Shown here: piece after piece, positions 1 through 7,563 of the stretch
Position numbering within the stretch: the first letter of the stretch is position 1
Layout: every line of letters starts with the position of its first letter
From: Micromonospora sp. WMMD1102
GTDB lineage: Bacteria > Actinomycetota > Actinomycetes > Mycobacteriales > Micromonosporaceae
Direction of reading: 5' to 3'
Assembly: GCF_029626265.1 (NCBI RefSeq)
Contig: NZ_JARUBN010000001.1
Coordinates: forward strand, 7,443,001 to 7,507,000
DNA: 64,000 nucleotides
Position numbers and translations under genes: made by a program
The notes under the pieces: generated by a model
What the model saw: only the letters and a program-made list of their open reading frames with translations
Database searches by the model: none
What the model was told of the DNA's origin: nothing

Positions 1-755
1 AGGTGCCGGCCTTCAAGAAGAGCCGGTACGGCGGCGGCACCGCCAAGGCGACCGAGGCGTTTTACCACGGTGCGCAGAACGGCGGCGGGCTGGCCGGCGG
101 CGCGCAGTTGATGGCGGCGACCGTCAACAAGTTGACCGGGATCAGCTTCGACGGCGCGGCGATCATCAACTTCAGCGGCTTCAAGAAGATCATCGACGCC
201 CTCGGCACCATCCCGATGTGCGTGCGCCACGAGGTCAAGTCGCACCACATGAAGTTGGTCGACGGCGAGCCGATGTGGAACCACGAGGCCGACAAGGCCC
301 GCGGGGTCAAGAAGCCGGTGGTGCACAAGAAGGGCTGCCGGCAGATGGAGGGCTGGGAGGCGCTGGACTACTCGCGCCAGCGCTACGGCCTGCCCCGCGG
401 CGACTACGACCGGCAGCAGAACCAGCAGCAGCTGATCAAGGCAATGGCCAAGAAGGCCATGAGTGACGGCGTGATGACCGACATCGGCAAGCTGAACCAG
501 TTGATGAAGGCCGCCGGCGAGGCGCTGATCGTGGACACCGGGCGTACCCCGATCGCCGACTTCATCTTCACCATGCGCGGGGTGGCCGCCAACGACCTGG
601 TGCTGCTGCGCACCAACGACGGCAACTTCGCCGGCAACGGCAGCGGTCGGGAGACCCTCAAGCCGATCAGCCAGCAGATGTTCGCGGCGGTCAAGAACGA
701 CCGGCTGGACGAGTTCATCATCAACAACCCGACAGTGCTCGCGTCGACGAAGTAG
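1..755 (+). CDS. LCP family cell-wall ligase, C-terminal part (5' end outside window)
   Basis: The frame is open from the window edge to a TAG at 753-755, so only the C-terminal part (about 250 residues) is seen. It belongs to the LytR-CpsA-Psr family, which transfers undecaprenyl-linked polymers such as teichoic acid or arabinogalactan onto peptidoglycan at the outer membrane face. Visible family blocks are LTGISFDGAAIINFSGF, and LDYSRQRYGLPRGDYDR with its arginines, followed by Gln-rich QQNQQQL. The GTG at position 3 is probably internal, because the N-terminal membrane helix and first half of the LCP domain are absent. A second LCP gene follows 250 nt downstream, 30-50 percent alike by eye, suggesting tandem duplication. 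Confidence 0.85.
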   Translation, partial: VPAFKKSRYGGGTAKATEAFYHGAQNGGGLAGGAQLMAATVNKLTGISFDGAAIINFSGFKKIIDALGTIPMCVRHEVKSHHMKLVDGEPMWNHEADKARGVKKPVVHKKGCRQMEGWEALDYSRQRYGLPRGDYDRQQNQQQLIKAMAKKAMSDGVMTDIGKLNQLMKAAGEALIVDTGRTPIADFIFTMRGVAANDLVLLRTNDGNFAGNGSGRETLKPISQQMFAAVKNDRLDEFIINNPTVLASTK

Positions 756-1004
756 CGCCGCCCCGACGGATACCGGCGGATACCAACGGGGAAAATCGCA
801 AAAGCCGCTGGACGTGCAAACCGGACGCCTAGCCTGAGCTGAGGAAGCTTCACTCAGCGCCGGGTCCGGGGAGGGGTCACGTTCACATCCAGGCGGGCTG
901 CTCCGGCCTCACCCGGGCAGCCACGACGAGTTCCCGGCGCCGCCGGCCGTACCGGTAGCTCCGCAGACCGGCGCCGACGGCGGGAGACGCCGGTCTGGGC
1001 CAAG

Positions 1005-1979
1005 GTGGCGCTCGGGCTCGGCCTGGTCCTGCTGCTGGTCTCCGGGGCCGGCGGCGCCGGCCTGCACATGCTGGCCGACCGCTACGACAACAGCGTGGTC
1101 AAGCAACTGCTCCTCGACCCGGCCGCCCGCGGCGCCCGGGGCGACGTCGCCGGCCCGCTCAACTACCTGCTGGTCGGCTCCGACGAGCGCCCGGCCGCCA
1201 GTCCCGGCACCGACCAGCGCTCCGACACGATCATGATCGCCCACCTGCCGGCCGGGCTGGACCGGGCCTACCTGATCTCGGTACCCCGGGACCTGCTCGT
1301 CGAGATCCCGCCCGCCACCGCCGGCGGCTGGCCCGGCGGCCCGGACAAAATCAACTCGGCGTTCCAGTACGGCGGCGGCGGCCAAGGCGGCACCCGACTG
1401 CTCTCCGCCACCCTGAGCCGGCTCACCGGAATCCGCTTCGACGGCGCCGCCCTGGTCAACTTCGCCGGCTTCCAGCGCTCCATCGACCTGCTGGGCGGCA
1501 TCCGGATGTGCGTCGACACCCCGGTCCGGTCGATCCACACCCGGAACCTCTTCGAGGCGGGCTGCCACCAGATGACCGGGGCGCAGGCGCTGGACTACGC
1601 CCGCCAGCGCTACGACCTGCCGAACGGCGACTTCGACCGGCAGCGTCACCAGCAGCAGCTGTTGCGGGCGATGATGGACAAGGCCACCACCGGCGACATG
1701 CTCCGCAACCCGCTCCGGCTGGACCAGGTGATCCGGGCCGTCGGCTCGTCGTTCACCGTCGACACCAACGGGGTACCCCTGGAGGACCTGATCTTCGGTC
1801 TGCGCGGGGTGCGTTCCGACGCGCTGCGTGGCATCCAGTTGCCGTCCCACGCGGAGACGATCGACGAGGTCTCGTACGTCCTACTGGACGAGCCGGCGTA
1901 CTCCCTGTTCGACTCGATGGGCGGCGCCGACCTGGACAACTGGGCACGGCAGCACCCGAAGTGGGTCAACCCGCTCTAG
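1005..1979 (+). CDS. LCP family cell-wall ligase (second copy)
   Basis: LytR-CpsA-Psr family enzyme, 324 residues from this GTG. Residues 1-22 form a hydrophobic helix; the LCP domain follows with LLVGSDERP, SVPRDLLVEIPP, LTGIRFDGAALVNFAGF and ALDYARQRYDLPNGDFDRQR. The start is unsatisfactory: the same frame continues upstream through an Arg-rich segment to a TGA at 840-842 with no ATG, GTG or TTG, yet a strong GGGGAGGGG site lies at 867-875 and a TAGCCT -10 box near 830. The true start may be a rare codon around 876-885, or the frame may carry an indel. Expected role is attachment of secondary polymers to peptidoglycan. It is paralogous to the gene just upstream. Confidence 0.85.
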   Translation: MALGLGLVLLLVSGAGGAGLHMLADRYDNSVVKQLLLDPAARGARGDVAGPLNYLLVGSDERPAASPGTDQRSDTIMIAHLPAGLDRAYLISVPRDLLVEIPPATAGGWPGGPDKINSAFQYGGGGQGGTRLLSATLSRLTGIRFDGAALVNFAGFQRSIDLLGGIRMCVDTPVRSIHTRNLFEAGCHQMTGAQALDYARQRYDLPNGDFDRQRHQQQLLRAMMDKATTGDMLRNPLRLDQVIRAVGSSFTVDTNGVPLEDLIFGLRGVRSDALRGIQLPSHAETIDEVSYVLLDEPAYSLFDSMGGADLDNWARQHPKWVNPL

Positions 1980-2066
1980 GCCCCGCGGGGTGCGGCAGTG
2001 GCCGCCCGCCGGATGCGTCCCGGCGGCGGCAGGAGCTACCGCAAGGCCGACGGGCCCGTCAGGCTC

Positions 2067-2072
2067 TACCCT
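2067..2072 (+). promoter_or_regulatory. -10 box (TACCCT) of the rhodanese gene
   Basis: TACCCT ends 8 nt before the GTG at 2081, so the transcript should begin at or next to the start codon (leaderless). No clear -35 box is seen. Confidence 0.5.
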
Positions 2073-2080
2073 TGGTAACC

Positions 2081-2416
2081 GTGTTCGCAGCCAACGTTCC
2101 CGCGGTGACCGCCGCCGAAGTGCCCGCCGACGCCTACCTGCTCGACGTACGCGAGCCGGACGAGTGGACGGCCGGGCACGCGCCCGACGCCCACCACCTG
2201 CCGATGATGGAAGTGCCCGCACGGCTGTCCGAGATCCCCTCCGACGCCGACGTCGTGGTGGTCTGCCGCTCCGGCGGCCGGTCGGGACAGGTCGTCGGCT
2301 ATCTGATGAGCAACGGCTGGGACAACGTCCGCAACCTCGACGGCGGGATGCGCGCCTGGGCCGCCGCCGGCCGCCCGCTGGCCAGCGAGGACGGGCAGCC
2401 GGCCCGGGTCGTCTGA
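2081..2416 (+). CDS. Rhodanese-like sulfurtransferase
   Basis: Single-domain rhodanese, 111 residues, the usual size for this family. The catalytic loop is CRSGGRS, where the cysteine carries the persulfide; the preceding LLDVREPDEW and the closing NLDGGMRAWAAAG are family hallmarks. It is cytoplasmic and probably moves sulfane sulfur or detoxifies cyanide, but the substrate is unknown. GTG 2081 is chosen because a TACCCT -10 box sits 8 nt upstream; TTG 2072 is an in-frame alternative. It stands alone between the LCP gene and a sensor kinase. The last codons and stop are part of a 21-bp tandem duplication. Confidence 0.85.
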   Translation: MFAANVPAVTAAEVPADAYLLDVREPDEWTAGHAPDAHHLPMMEVPARLSEIPSDADVVVVCRSGGRSGQVVGYLMSNGWDNVRNLDGGMRAWAAAGRPLASEDGQPARVV

Positions 2417-2440
2417 CCGCCGGCCCGGGTCGTCTGACCA
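2399..2440 (+). repeat. 21-bp tandem duplication over the rhodanese stop codon
   Basis: Two adjacent copies of a 21-bp unit (gccggcccgggtcgtctgac plus c) span 2399-2440. The first copy holds the rhodanese stop codon, and the second repeats that stop just downstream. Confidence 0.6.
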
Positions 2441-2510
2441 CCGGCCGCCGCCCGTGAGCGCGAGGACGGCGGTACTGCCGAAAGCGGCGTCGAACGGGCA
2501 GACTCGGAGC

Positions 2511-3971
2511 ATGCCGGAACGCCCCGATTACCCCTGCCTGGTCGCCGGCCACGCCGAGGTGCTGGTGATGCTGAACGCGGGCGAGGTGGGCCTGCCGGTG
2601 CTCAACCGGCTGTTACGGGTCGCCGGGCGGGCGCTGGGGGCACCCGGGGTGGCGTTCGTCGAGTTCGGCCCGAGTGGCGGCCGGGTGGTCGGCGGCGACG
2701 GGGAGCTGGACTGGGCGGTCGGGCGCCCGATCCCGGCCCTCGACCGGCCGGCCGACGAGCGGCTCTGCGGCCCCGGGGTACGCGCGATGGACGTCGACGT
2801 CCTCCCGCCGGACCTGGCCGAGGAGTTGGACGGGCGCGGCCTGCGGCACCTGCTGGCCGCCCGGGTGGAGATCGGCGGACTGACCATCGGCAACCTGTAC
2901 GCGGTCTACCCGGACGCGGAGCGCCCCGCCGACCCGGAACACCAGTCGGTACTCGGCTTCCTGGCCACCACCGCCGCACACATGTACGGCGACCAGGCCG
3001 GCCTGCCGGTGCACGGCGACGGCACCGTGGTCGCGGCCCTGGCCGACGGGCTGGCGGTCGTCACCCGGGACGGCACCGTGCAGCTCTGGAACCCGGCCGC
3101 CGAGAAGGTGACCGGGCTGCGCGCGGCCGAACTGCTGGACCGGCCGCTGCCGTTCCCGGTGCCGCCGCCGGGGCAGGTGCTCGACCACCGGCTGCCGGAC
3201 GGCCGCTGGCTCAAGATCACCTCAGGCGAGCTGCCGGGCGCCGCGGCGGCCCGGGTGGTGACCTTCCGGGACAGCAGCGACCAGCACGTCCGGGACCACG
3301 ACCGGGACCTCTTCGTCGCGGTGACCAGCCACGAACTGCGTACCCCGGTCACCGTGATCAAGGGGTACGCCGACACGCTCGGCACGCACTGGGAGTCGCT
3401 CTCCGACTCGGACCGCCGGCAGGCGGCCGGGGTGATCGGCCAGCGGGCCGGTGAACTGGCCCGGCTGGTGGACCGGCTGCTCGCCACCACAAACGACGCC
3501 GGACCGGTCGGCGGTTCCCCGCCGGTCCCGTTCGACCTGCTCGACGCGCTCCGGGCCGCCGCCGCCGACCTCCCGGCCGAACTCCGGCACCGGCTGGTCA
3601 TCCGGCTGCCCGAGCAGCTGCCGAAGGCGCTCGGCGACCGGGCCAGCCTGGCGACCGTGCTGACCGAACTCACCACAAACGCCGGCAAGTACTCCCCGGA
3701 CGGCTCGCCGGTGCTGCTGAGCGCCGAAGCCGACCGGCGGACCGTGGCGTTCCGGGTGAGCGACCGGGGAATCGGGGTACGTCCGGAGCATGTCGAGCGC
3801 GCATTCGAACGGTTCTGGCAGGGCGAGTCCGGTGACCGGCGCCGCTATCCCGGCGCTGGCCTGGGGCTCTACCTGGTACGCCGGATCGTCGAGCGGCAGA
3901 ATGGCTGGGTTTCCCTCCGCCCACGCGACGGCGGCGGTACGGTCGCAGAGGTGCGGCTGCCCCGAGGCTGA
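2511..3971 (+). CDS. Sensor histidine kinase with GAF and PAS domains
   Basis: Cytoplasmic two-component sensor kinase, 486 residues. Order: GAF-like domain (about 20-160), PAS domain (about 170-245, with LWNPAAEKVTG), HisKA helix pair with the phospho-acceptor histidine in TSHELRTP (about His274), then the HATPase_c domain with an Asn box (LTTNAGKYS), G1 box SDRGIGV and G2 box GAGLGLYLV. No membrane helix is visible, so the signal is probably intracellular, such as redox or a small ligand. ATG 2511 is preferred over GTG 2454 because GGAG lies 5 nt upstream. No response regulator is adjacent, so the partner is unknown. A second HATPase gene follows after 85 nt. Confidence 0.88.
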   Translation: MPERPDYPCLVAGHAEVLVMLNAGEVGLPVLNRLLRVAGRALGAPGVAFVEFGPSGGRVVGGDGELDWAVGRPIPALDRPADERLCGPGVRAMDVDVLPPDLAEELDGRGLRHLLAARVEIGGLTIGNLYAVYPDAERPADPEHQSVLGFLATTAAHMYGDQAGLPVHGDGTVVAALADGLAVVTRDGTVQLWNPAAEKVTGLRAAELLDRPLPFPVPPPGQVLDHRLPDGRWLKITSGELPGAAAARVVTFRDSSDQHVRDHDRDLFVAVTSHELRTPVTVIKGYADTLGTHWESLSDSDRRQAAGVIGQRAGELARLVDRLLATTNDAGPVGGSPPVPFDLLDALRAAAADLPAELRHRLVIRLPEQLPKALGDRASLATVLTELTTNAGKYSPDGSPVLLSAEADRRTVAFRVSDRGIGVRPEHVERAFERFWQGESGDRRRYPGAGLGLYLVRRIVERQNGWVSLRPRDGGGTVAEVRLPRG

Positions 3972-4056
3972 ACCGAGGTCGCCCGACGCTGCCGTACCCC
4001 GGCGGTCGGTCGGGGCGGCACCTGGAGTCCGGTGGTCCCTCGAGGAGGCACCTGGG

Positions 4057-4521
4057 GTGAACCCCTTCCAACCTGAACCGCCGTCCAGCATCTCGACCGA
4101 GCGGTCGTGGTGCCTGTTGGTGCCGCAGCACGCCCAGGGTGCCCGTACCGCCCGGCACCGGCTCGGCGCCGAACTCGACGGCACGGTCCCGGCGGCCCTG
4201 CTCGGCGACGTCGAGATGGTGGCGGCCGAACTCCTCGGCAACGCCGTACGGCACGCCCCGCCGCTGCCCGGCGGGATGATCCGGCTGACCTGGCTGCTGC
4301 GTACCAGCCCGACCGCACACACCGTCGAGATCCGGGTGACCGACGGCGGTGCCGCCGGCCCACCCCGGGTCCGACAGGTCGGACCGGCGGCGGCGGACGG
4401 CCGGGGGCTCTTCCTGGTCGCCGCGCTCGCCACCGAGTGGGGCGTCGAGCGGGACGGGCTGGGCCAGAGCGTCTGGGCCCGGCTGGTGCACCCGGCCCGG
4501 CACACCCTCACCGTCCGGTGA
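4057..4521 (+). CDS. Anti-sigma-factor-type ATP-binding protein (RsbW/SpoIIAB-like HATPase)
   Basis: Small stand-alone HATPase_c protein, 154 residues, of the type actinobacteria use as anti-sigma factors or serine kinases. The Asn box reads MVAAELLGNAVRHA, the Asp/Gly box VTDGG, and the second glycine box ADGRGLFLV. GTG 4057 has a perfect AGGAGG site 8 nt upstream (4043-4048), which rules out the longer in-frame opening. It starts 85 nt after the histidine kinase and probably shares its transcript, suggesting the two act in one signalling chain. No anti-anti-sigma factor or sigma factor is nearby, so the target is unknown. Confidence 0.8.
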   Translation: MNPFQPEPPSSISTERSWCLLVPQHAQGARTARHRLGAELDGTVPAALLGDVEMVAAELLGNAVRHAPPLPGGMIRLTWLLRTSPTAHTVEIRVTDGGAAGPPRVRQVGPAAADGRGLFLVAALATEWGVERDGLGQSVWARLVHPARHTLTVR

Positions 4522-4639
4522 CCACCTTTCCGCCGCGTACGAGTAGTTCCGGTCCCGCACTCCGGGTGCATGGACGAACGCGAACTCGGCCGTCGGACAG
4601 GTCCAACGGACCAGGCAAAAGATCATGGCTTCGGAGTAC

Positions 4640-4645
4640 TAGGCT
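4640..4645 (+). promoter_or_regulatory. -10 box (TAGGCT) of the DUF5926 gene
   Basis: TAGGCT ends 8 nt before the GTG at 4654, consistent with a leaderless transcript. No convincing -35 box. Confidence 0.5.
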
Positions 4646-4653
4646 GTCTCGCC

Positions 4654-5571
4654 GTGGGCAAGCGTCGAAAGATCTCCCGGTCCGCCGCGACCGGTGCCAG
4701 CGGCTCCGCGAGCCCTGAGAACCAGACCGCGAAGCGGCAGAAGGTACGGGACGTCTTCGTGCCCCGGCCCTTCGAGGGGCTCACCGACGAGGTGGAGTGG
4801 ATCGCGCTCCGCGAACTGGTGCCGGCGGCCTCCGCCCCGCTGACCCTGGCGCCGCACCTGGTCGAGGAGTTCGGCGACCGCCCGGTCGTCCTGGCCACCG
4901 TGCTGCCGATGGCCACGCCCGCGATCACCAAGCCGGACGGCCGGATCATGATCGGCCTCCAGCGGCACGTGCAGTCCGGCGACGTCTCCCGGGACCTGGC
5001 CGAGGCGCTGCTCTGCGCGCTGCGCACCGAGCCCGGCGGTACGGTCTCGGTGCCGGCGCTGCCCGGTGAGGGTCCCCGGCTGCCGGACGTGATCGTCGAC
5101 GGGCCGCTGGAGGTCACCATGCACGACGGGTTCGAGTTCTGGCTCGACCCGGGCGCGGGCGAGGACCCCAACGTGAAGGCGTCGCTGGAGCGGGCGAACG
5201 CCTCCATCTATCCGACGGCCCGGCTGGCCGCCGCGCCGGCCGCGTACTGGTGCCAGGTCAGCGACAAGAGCCACGTCCGCTGGGTGCTCCCGGACGACGA
5301 GGACGCCGCTCTGGACGCGCTCTCCCGGCTCTCCGCCGCCGGTGAGCTGCTGCTCGGCCCGCAGACCAAGTTCGCCGGGATGTTCCGGGCACACGGCCGG
5401 CTGGTACCCGTCTGGGATGTCCCCCGGGAGGCCGCGCCCGAGTCGTGGGAGGCTCCGCTCGCGGACTGCGCGAAGCGGTACGCCGCCGCTCTTGCCGATC
5501 CGGCACCGCTGGACGCCGCCGCCCGCCGCGCCAAGCAGGGCCTACTCGGCCGCCAACTAACCCTCCGCTAA
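4654..5571 (+). CDS. DUF5926 family protein
   Basis: Conserved actinobacterial protein of unknown function, 305 residues. It begins with a basic low-complexity tail (GKRRKISR) and then a globular acidic domain with VFVPRPFEGLTDEVEW, PAASAPLTL and LVEEFGDRPVVLATVLPMA. No signal peptide, membrane helix or catalytic motif is apparent. The product is sometimes named a SecA-like or preprotein translocase subunit in databases, but nothing in the sequence shows such a role. GTG 4654 was chosen over in-frame codons further up because it follows a TAGGCT -10 box and begins the typical basic N terminus. Confidence 0.75.
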   Translation: MGKRRKISRSAATGASGSASPENQTAKRQKVRDVFVPRPFEGLTDEVEWIALRELVPAASAPLTLAPHLVEEFGDRPVVLATVLPMATPAITKPDGRIMIGLQRHVQSGDVSRDLAEALLCALRTEPGGTVSVPALPGEGPRLPDVIVDGPLEVTMHDGFEFWLDPGAGEDPNVKASLERANASIYPTARLAAAPAAYWCQVSDKSHVRWVLPDDEDAALDALSRLSAAGELLLGPQTKFAGMFRAHGRLVPVWDVPREAAPESWEAPLADCAKRYAAALADPAPLDAAARRAKQGLLGRQLTLR

Positions 5572-5591
5572 CCCCCCCGGGCACACCCCCC

Positions 5592-5657
5592 GCAGGTGCC
5601 GGCAGGTGCCGGCAGGTGCCGGCAGGTGCCGGCAGGTGCCGGCAGGTGCCGGCAGGT
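5592..5657 (+). repeat. Tandem 10-bp repeats (ggcaggtgcc)
   Basis: About six and a half uninterrupted copies of ggcaggtgcc lie just after the DUF5926 gene and run directly into the palindromic element that follows. The region is noncoding, with a simple repeat likely to vary in copy number. Confidence 0.9.
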
Positions 5658-5714
5658 CAAGATTCTTGACGAGTTGTGGTTCGGCATGCGCCATCATTCA
5701 ACAAGAATCTTGAC
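5656..5714. terminator. Inverted repeat with CAAGATTCTTG core; terminator or repeat element
   Basis: Arms of 13 bp (GTCAAGATTCTTG at 5656-5668 and its complement at 5702-5714) enclose a 33-nt loop. It follows the DUF5926 gene and may end its transcript. The right arm extended leftwards (TTCAACAAGAATCTTG, 5697-5712) recurs exactly at 47013-47028 in a similar structure, so it may be a dispersed element. Confidence 0.6.
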
Positions 5715-5738
5715 CTTCTCTCGGGGGTAGGCCGGGGC

Positions 5739-5784
5739 GTCAGCATTTGTTGACGGGTTGGTGTCGTCAGCATATGCTGACGAC
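5739..5784 (+). promoter_or_regulatory. Leaderless promoter with two overlapping operator palindromes
   Basis: A -35 box TTGACG (5750-5755), a 17-bp spacer and a -10 box TATGCT (5773-5778) put the transcript start on the ATG at 5785. A perfect 22-bp palindrome (GTCGTCAGCAT and its complement, 5763-5784) covers the -10 box and ends at the start codon. An imperfect copy, GTCAGCATTTGTTGAC (5739-5754), overlaps the -35 box, 27 bp centre to centre. The likely binder is the HTH protein encoded immediately downstream, which would then repress its own operon. The binding itself is inferred. Confidence 0.75.
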
Positions 5785-6000
5785 ATGTCCTCGTTCGCCG
5801 ATCTCGACCGTGCGGTGCACGGAAGCGATCCCGACGTCGCGTTGCGGGCGGTTGCCCGGCTGCGTCGACTTGTGGAGCAGGTGGAGGCCGAGCAGGTCGC
5901 GGCGGCCCGACGGGCAGGCTGGTCGTGGTCCGACGTCGCCGCCCGGCTGGGCGTCACCAAGCAGACCGTGCACCGGAAATACCGTGACCAGGAGGTCTGA
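5785..6000 (+). CDS. Small HTH DNA-binding protein, first gene of Clp-N operon
   Basis: A 71-residue protein: an N-terminal helix (residues 1-40, heptad-like leucines and valines in RLRRLVEQVEAEQVAAARRA) and a C-terminal helix-turn-helix SWSDVAARLGVTKQTVHRKY. ATG 5785 begins exactly at the predicted transcript start, downstream of a 22-bp palindrome. Its TGA overlaps the ATG of the Clp-N gene by one base, so the pair is translationally coupled. By context it is probably the autorepressor of the operon; related actinobacterial pairs of a small HTH protein and a Clp N-terminal-domain protein are known to me, but their function is not. Confidence 0.85.
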   Translation: MSSFADLDRAVHGSDPDVALRAVARLRRLVEQVEAEQVAAARRAGWSWSDVAARLGVTKQTVHRKYRDQEV

Positions 6001-6740
6001 TGTTCCGAGGTGATCACCCCGAACTCCGGCGTACGGTTGCCCGCGCCCGGACCGCCGCCGCCGAACTCGACCACCCCCGAGTCGGCAGCGAGCACCTGCT
6101 CCTGGCCCTCACCGCACCCGGTCACGCAGCGCCCGGTCACACCGCAGCAGCCGCTCACACCGTCGGCGCCCTGCTCGGCCGGTACGGCGGCACCGAGCAG
6201 GCCATCCGGACCGCCGTACGCCGGGCCGCACCACTGGGCGCCGGAGCCGCCGCCGACCGCGACCTGCTGGCCCCGCTCGGTGTCGACGTGGCCGGGCTCC
6301 TGTCCCGGCTGAGCCCCTCCACACTGGACCGGACGACCCGACCCGAGCCGTTGCTGCCGTTCGGCGCGGCCCGAGCACGACGCCGGTGCGCCCGCGCCAA
6401 CCCTCCCTTCGGGCTCGACGCCCAGGCGGCGTACGAAGCGTCGCTCCGACTCGCACTCGCCCGCCGGGACCGCGAACACCGACCGGAACACCTCGCCCTC
6501 GCCCTCGTCGCGCTCGACCCGGGGGTGGCGTGGGCGCTCGAAGCCGCCGCCGTGGACCGCCCGACCCTGCTCACCGAGCTGGCCGCCGCCTTCCCGGCAC
6601 CGGCACGCAACCCACTGCTCCGCGCCGAGCGCCGGATCGGCCAGCGCTCCCGCGGGCACGACCTGATCCGGCGCTACCAGCACACCACCGGGCGTACTGT
6701 CACCTCGGCCGGTGCGGTCGCCACACTCATCTGCCCCTGA
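6000..6740 (+). CDS. Clp N-terminal-domain (ClpC/ClpB N repeat) protein without ATPase
   Basis: A 246-residue protein with two Clp-N repeat units and no AAA ATPase module. The first reads RTVARARTAAAELDH then VGSEHLLLAL (about 7-34), the second EASLRLALARRDREHRPEHL (about 146-165). Clp-N domains are substrate or adaptor docking parts of ClpA/ClpB/ClpC, so this may act as an adaptor, decoy or partner for a Clp unfoldase; that is inference. The ATG overlaps the upstream stop (TGATG) and has AGGAGG in the preceding codons. It is co-transcribed with the HTH gene from a tightly controlled leaderless promoter. Confidence 0.82.
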   Translation: MFRGDHPELRRTVARARTAAAELDHPRVGSEHLLLALTAPGHAAPGHTAAAAHTVGALLGRYGGTEQAIRTAVRRAAPLGAGAAADRDLLAPLGVDVAGLLSRLSPSTLDRTTRPEPLLPFGAARARRRCARANPPFGLDAQAAYEASLRLALARRDREHRPEHLALALVALDPGVAWALEAAAVDRPTLLTELAAAFPAPARNPLLRAERRIGQRSRGHDLIRRYQHTTGRTVTSAGAVATLICP

Positions 6741-6756
6741 GGAATCGATCCGGGCA

Positions 6757-7404
6757 CTAGCTCTTCGCGGCCAGCAACTGCAACTCCTGGAACTGCCGCT
6801 TGTCGGTGGGCTTCGGTTCGCACAGCACCCGGGCGACCTCGCTGACGCCGACGTCGCGCAGCAGCCCCACCAGGTGGTCGGGCGACCAGCGGTAGGCCGT
6901 GATCACCGTGTGGTCGAAGGACTGTGTCGCGATCGCGGGGTCGTCGGTGGCAAAGCAACTGATCAGCAGCTGGCCGCCGGGAGCCAGCACCCGGGCGAAC
7001 TCCGCGACCACGGCCGGAAGATCCTTCGGCAGGGTGTGGATGATCGAGTACCGCGAGAGCACCCCGGCCAGCACGCCGTCCGCGATGTCGAGCCCTGCCA
7101 TCGATCCCACCTCGAACCGCAGGTCCGGGTTGGCTTTCCGGGCCAGTTCGATCATCTTCGGCGAGGCATCGACTCCGAAGGCAGACAGCCCCAGCCCTCG
7201 CAGATGAGCCGTGACGTATCCCGGCCCGCAGCCCAGGTCGGCAACCTCGCCGTCACCACCGGCGCACACCAACTCGGCGAACGCGGCGAGCAGTGCCCGC
7301 TCCACTGGCCGGTCGCGCAGGCTGTCGGCGAACTGCTCCGCGTACAGCGTGGCGACGGCGTCGTAGGCGTCCCGGGTGGCGGGGAGGGAGTCCAGGTCGA
7401 TCAT
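6757..7404 (-). CDS. Class I SAM-dependent methyltransferase
   Basis: A 215-residue Rossmann-fold methyltransferase. Motif I, VADLGCGPGYVT (about 54-65), binds S-adenosylmethionine; the acidic end of strand 2 is FGVDASPKMIELARK; the later motif VLAPGGQLLISCFA is typical of the UbiE/Methyltransf_11 branch. The substrate cannot be told. The ATG at 7404 sits 6 nt after a TACGGT -10 box on the minus strand, arguing against the longer in-frame start. It is divergent from a MarR-like gene that might control it, with 159 bp between the two starts. Confidence 0.85.
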   Translation of the reverse strand: MIDLDSLPATRDAYDAVATLYAEQFADSLRDRPVERALLAAFAELVCAGGDGEVADLGCGPGYVTAHLRGLGLSAFGVDASPKMIELARKANPDLRFEVGSMAGLDIADGVLAGVLSRYSIIHTLPKDLPAVVAEFARVLAPGGQLLISCFATDDPAIATQSFDHTVITAYRWSPDHLVGLLRDVGVSEVARVLCEPKPTDKRQFQELQLLAAKS

Positions 7405-7410
7405 TCGGGG

Positions 7411-7416
7411 ACCGTA
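7411..7416 (-). promoter_or_regulatory. -10 box (TACGGT) of the methyltransferase gene
   Basis: TACGGT on the minus strand ends 6 nt before the ATG at 7404, so the transcript is probably leaderless. Confidence 0.45.
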
Positions 7417-7563
7417 ACCGACGCCGCTGACGTGGGGGCGGCGGGCCAAGGACCGACCTGCCTCCACGAACCAGCAGCGCCCGGCCAGTTGACCTCAACC
7501 ACGATCGAGGTCCTACCTTTGCCAGGCACCTCCGCCACCAACACCTCCCAGGAGCGAACCCGG

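Noticed and set aside
5592..5657. Tandem 10-mers as iterons of a replication origin
   Set aside because: No rep or dnaA gene nearby, no AT-rich unwinding region beside it, and the unit does not match a DnaA box.
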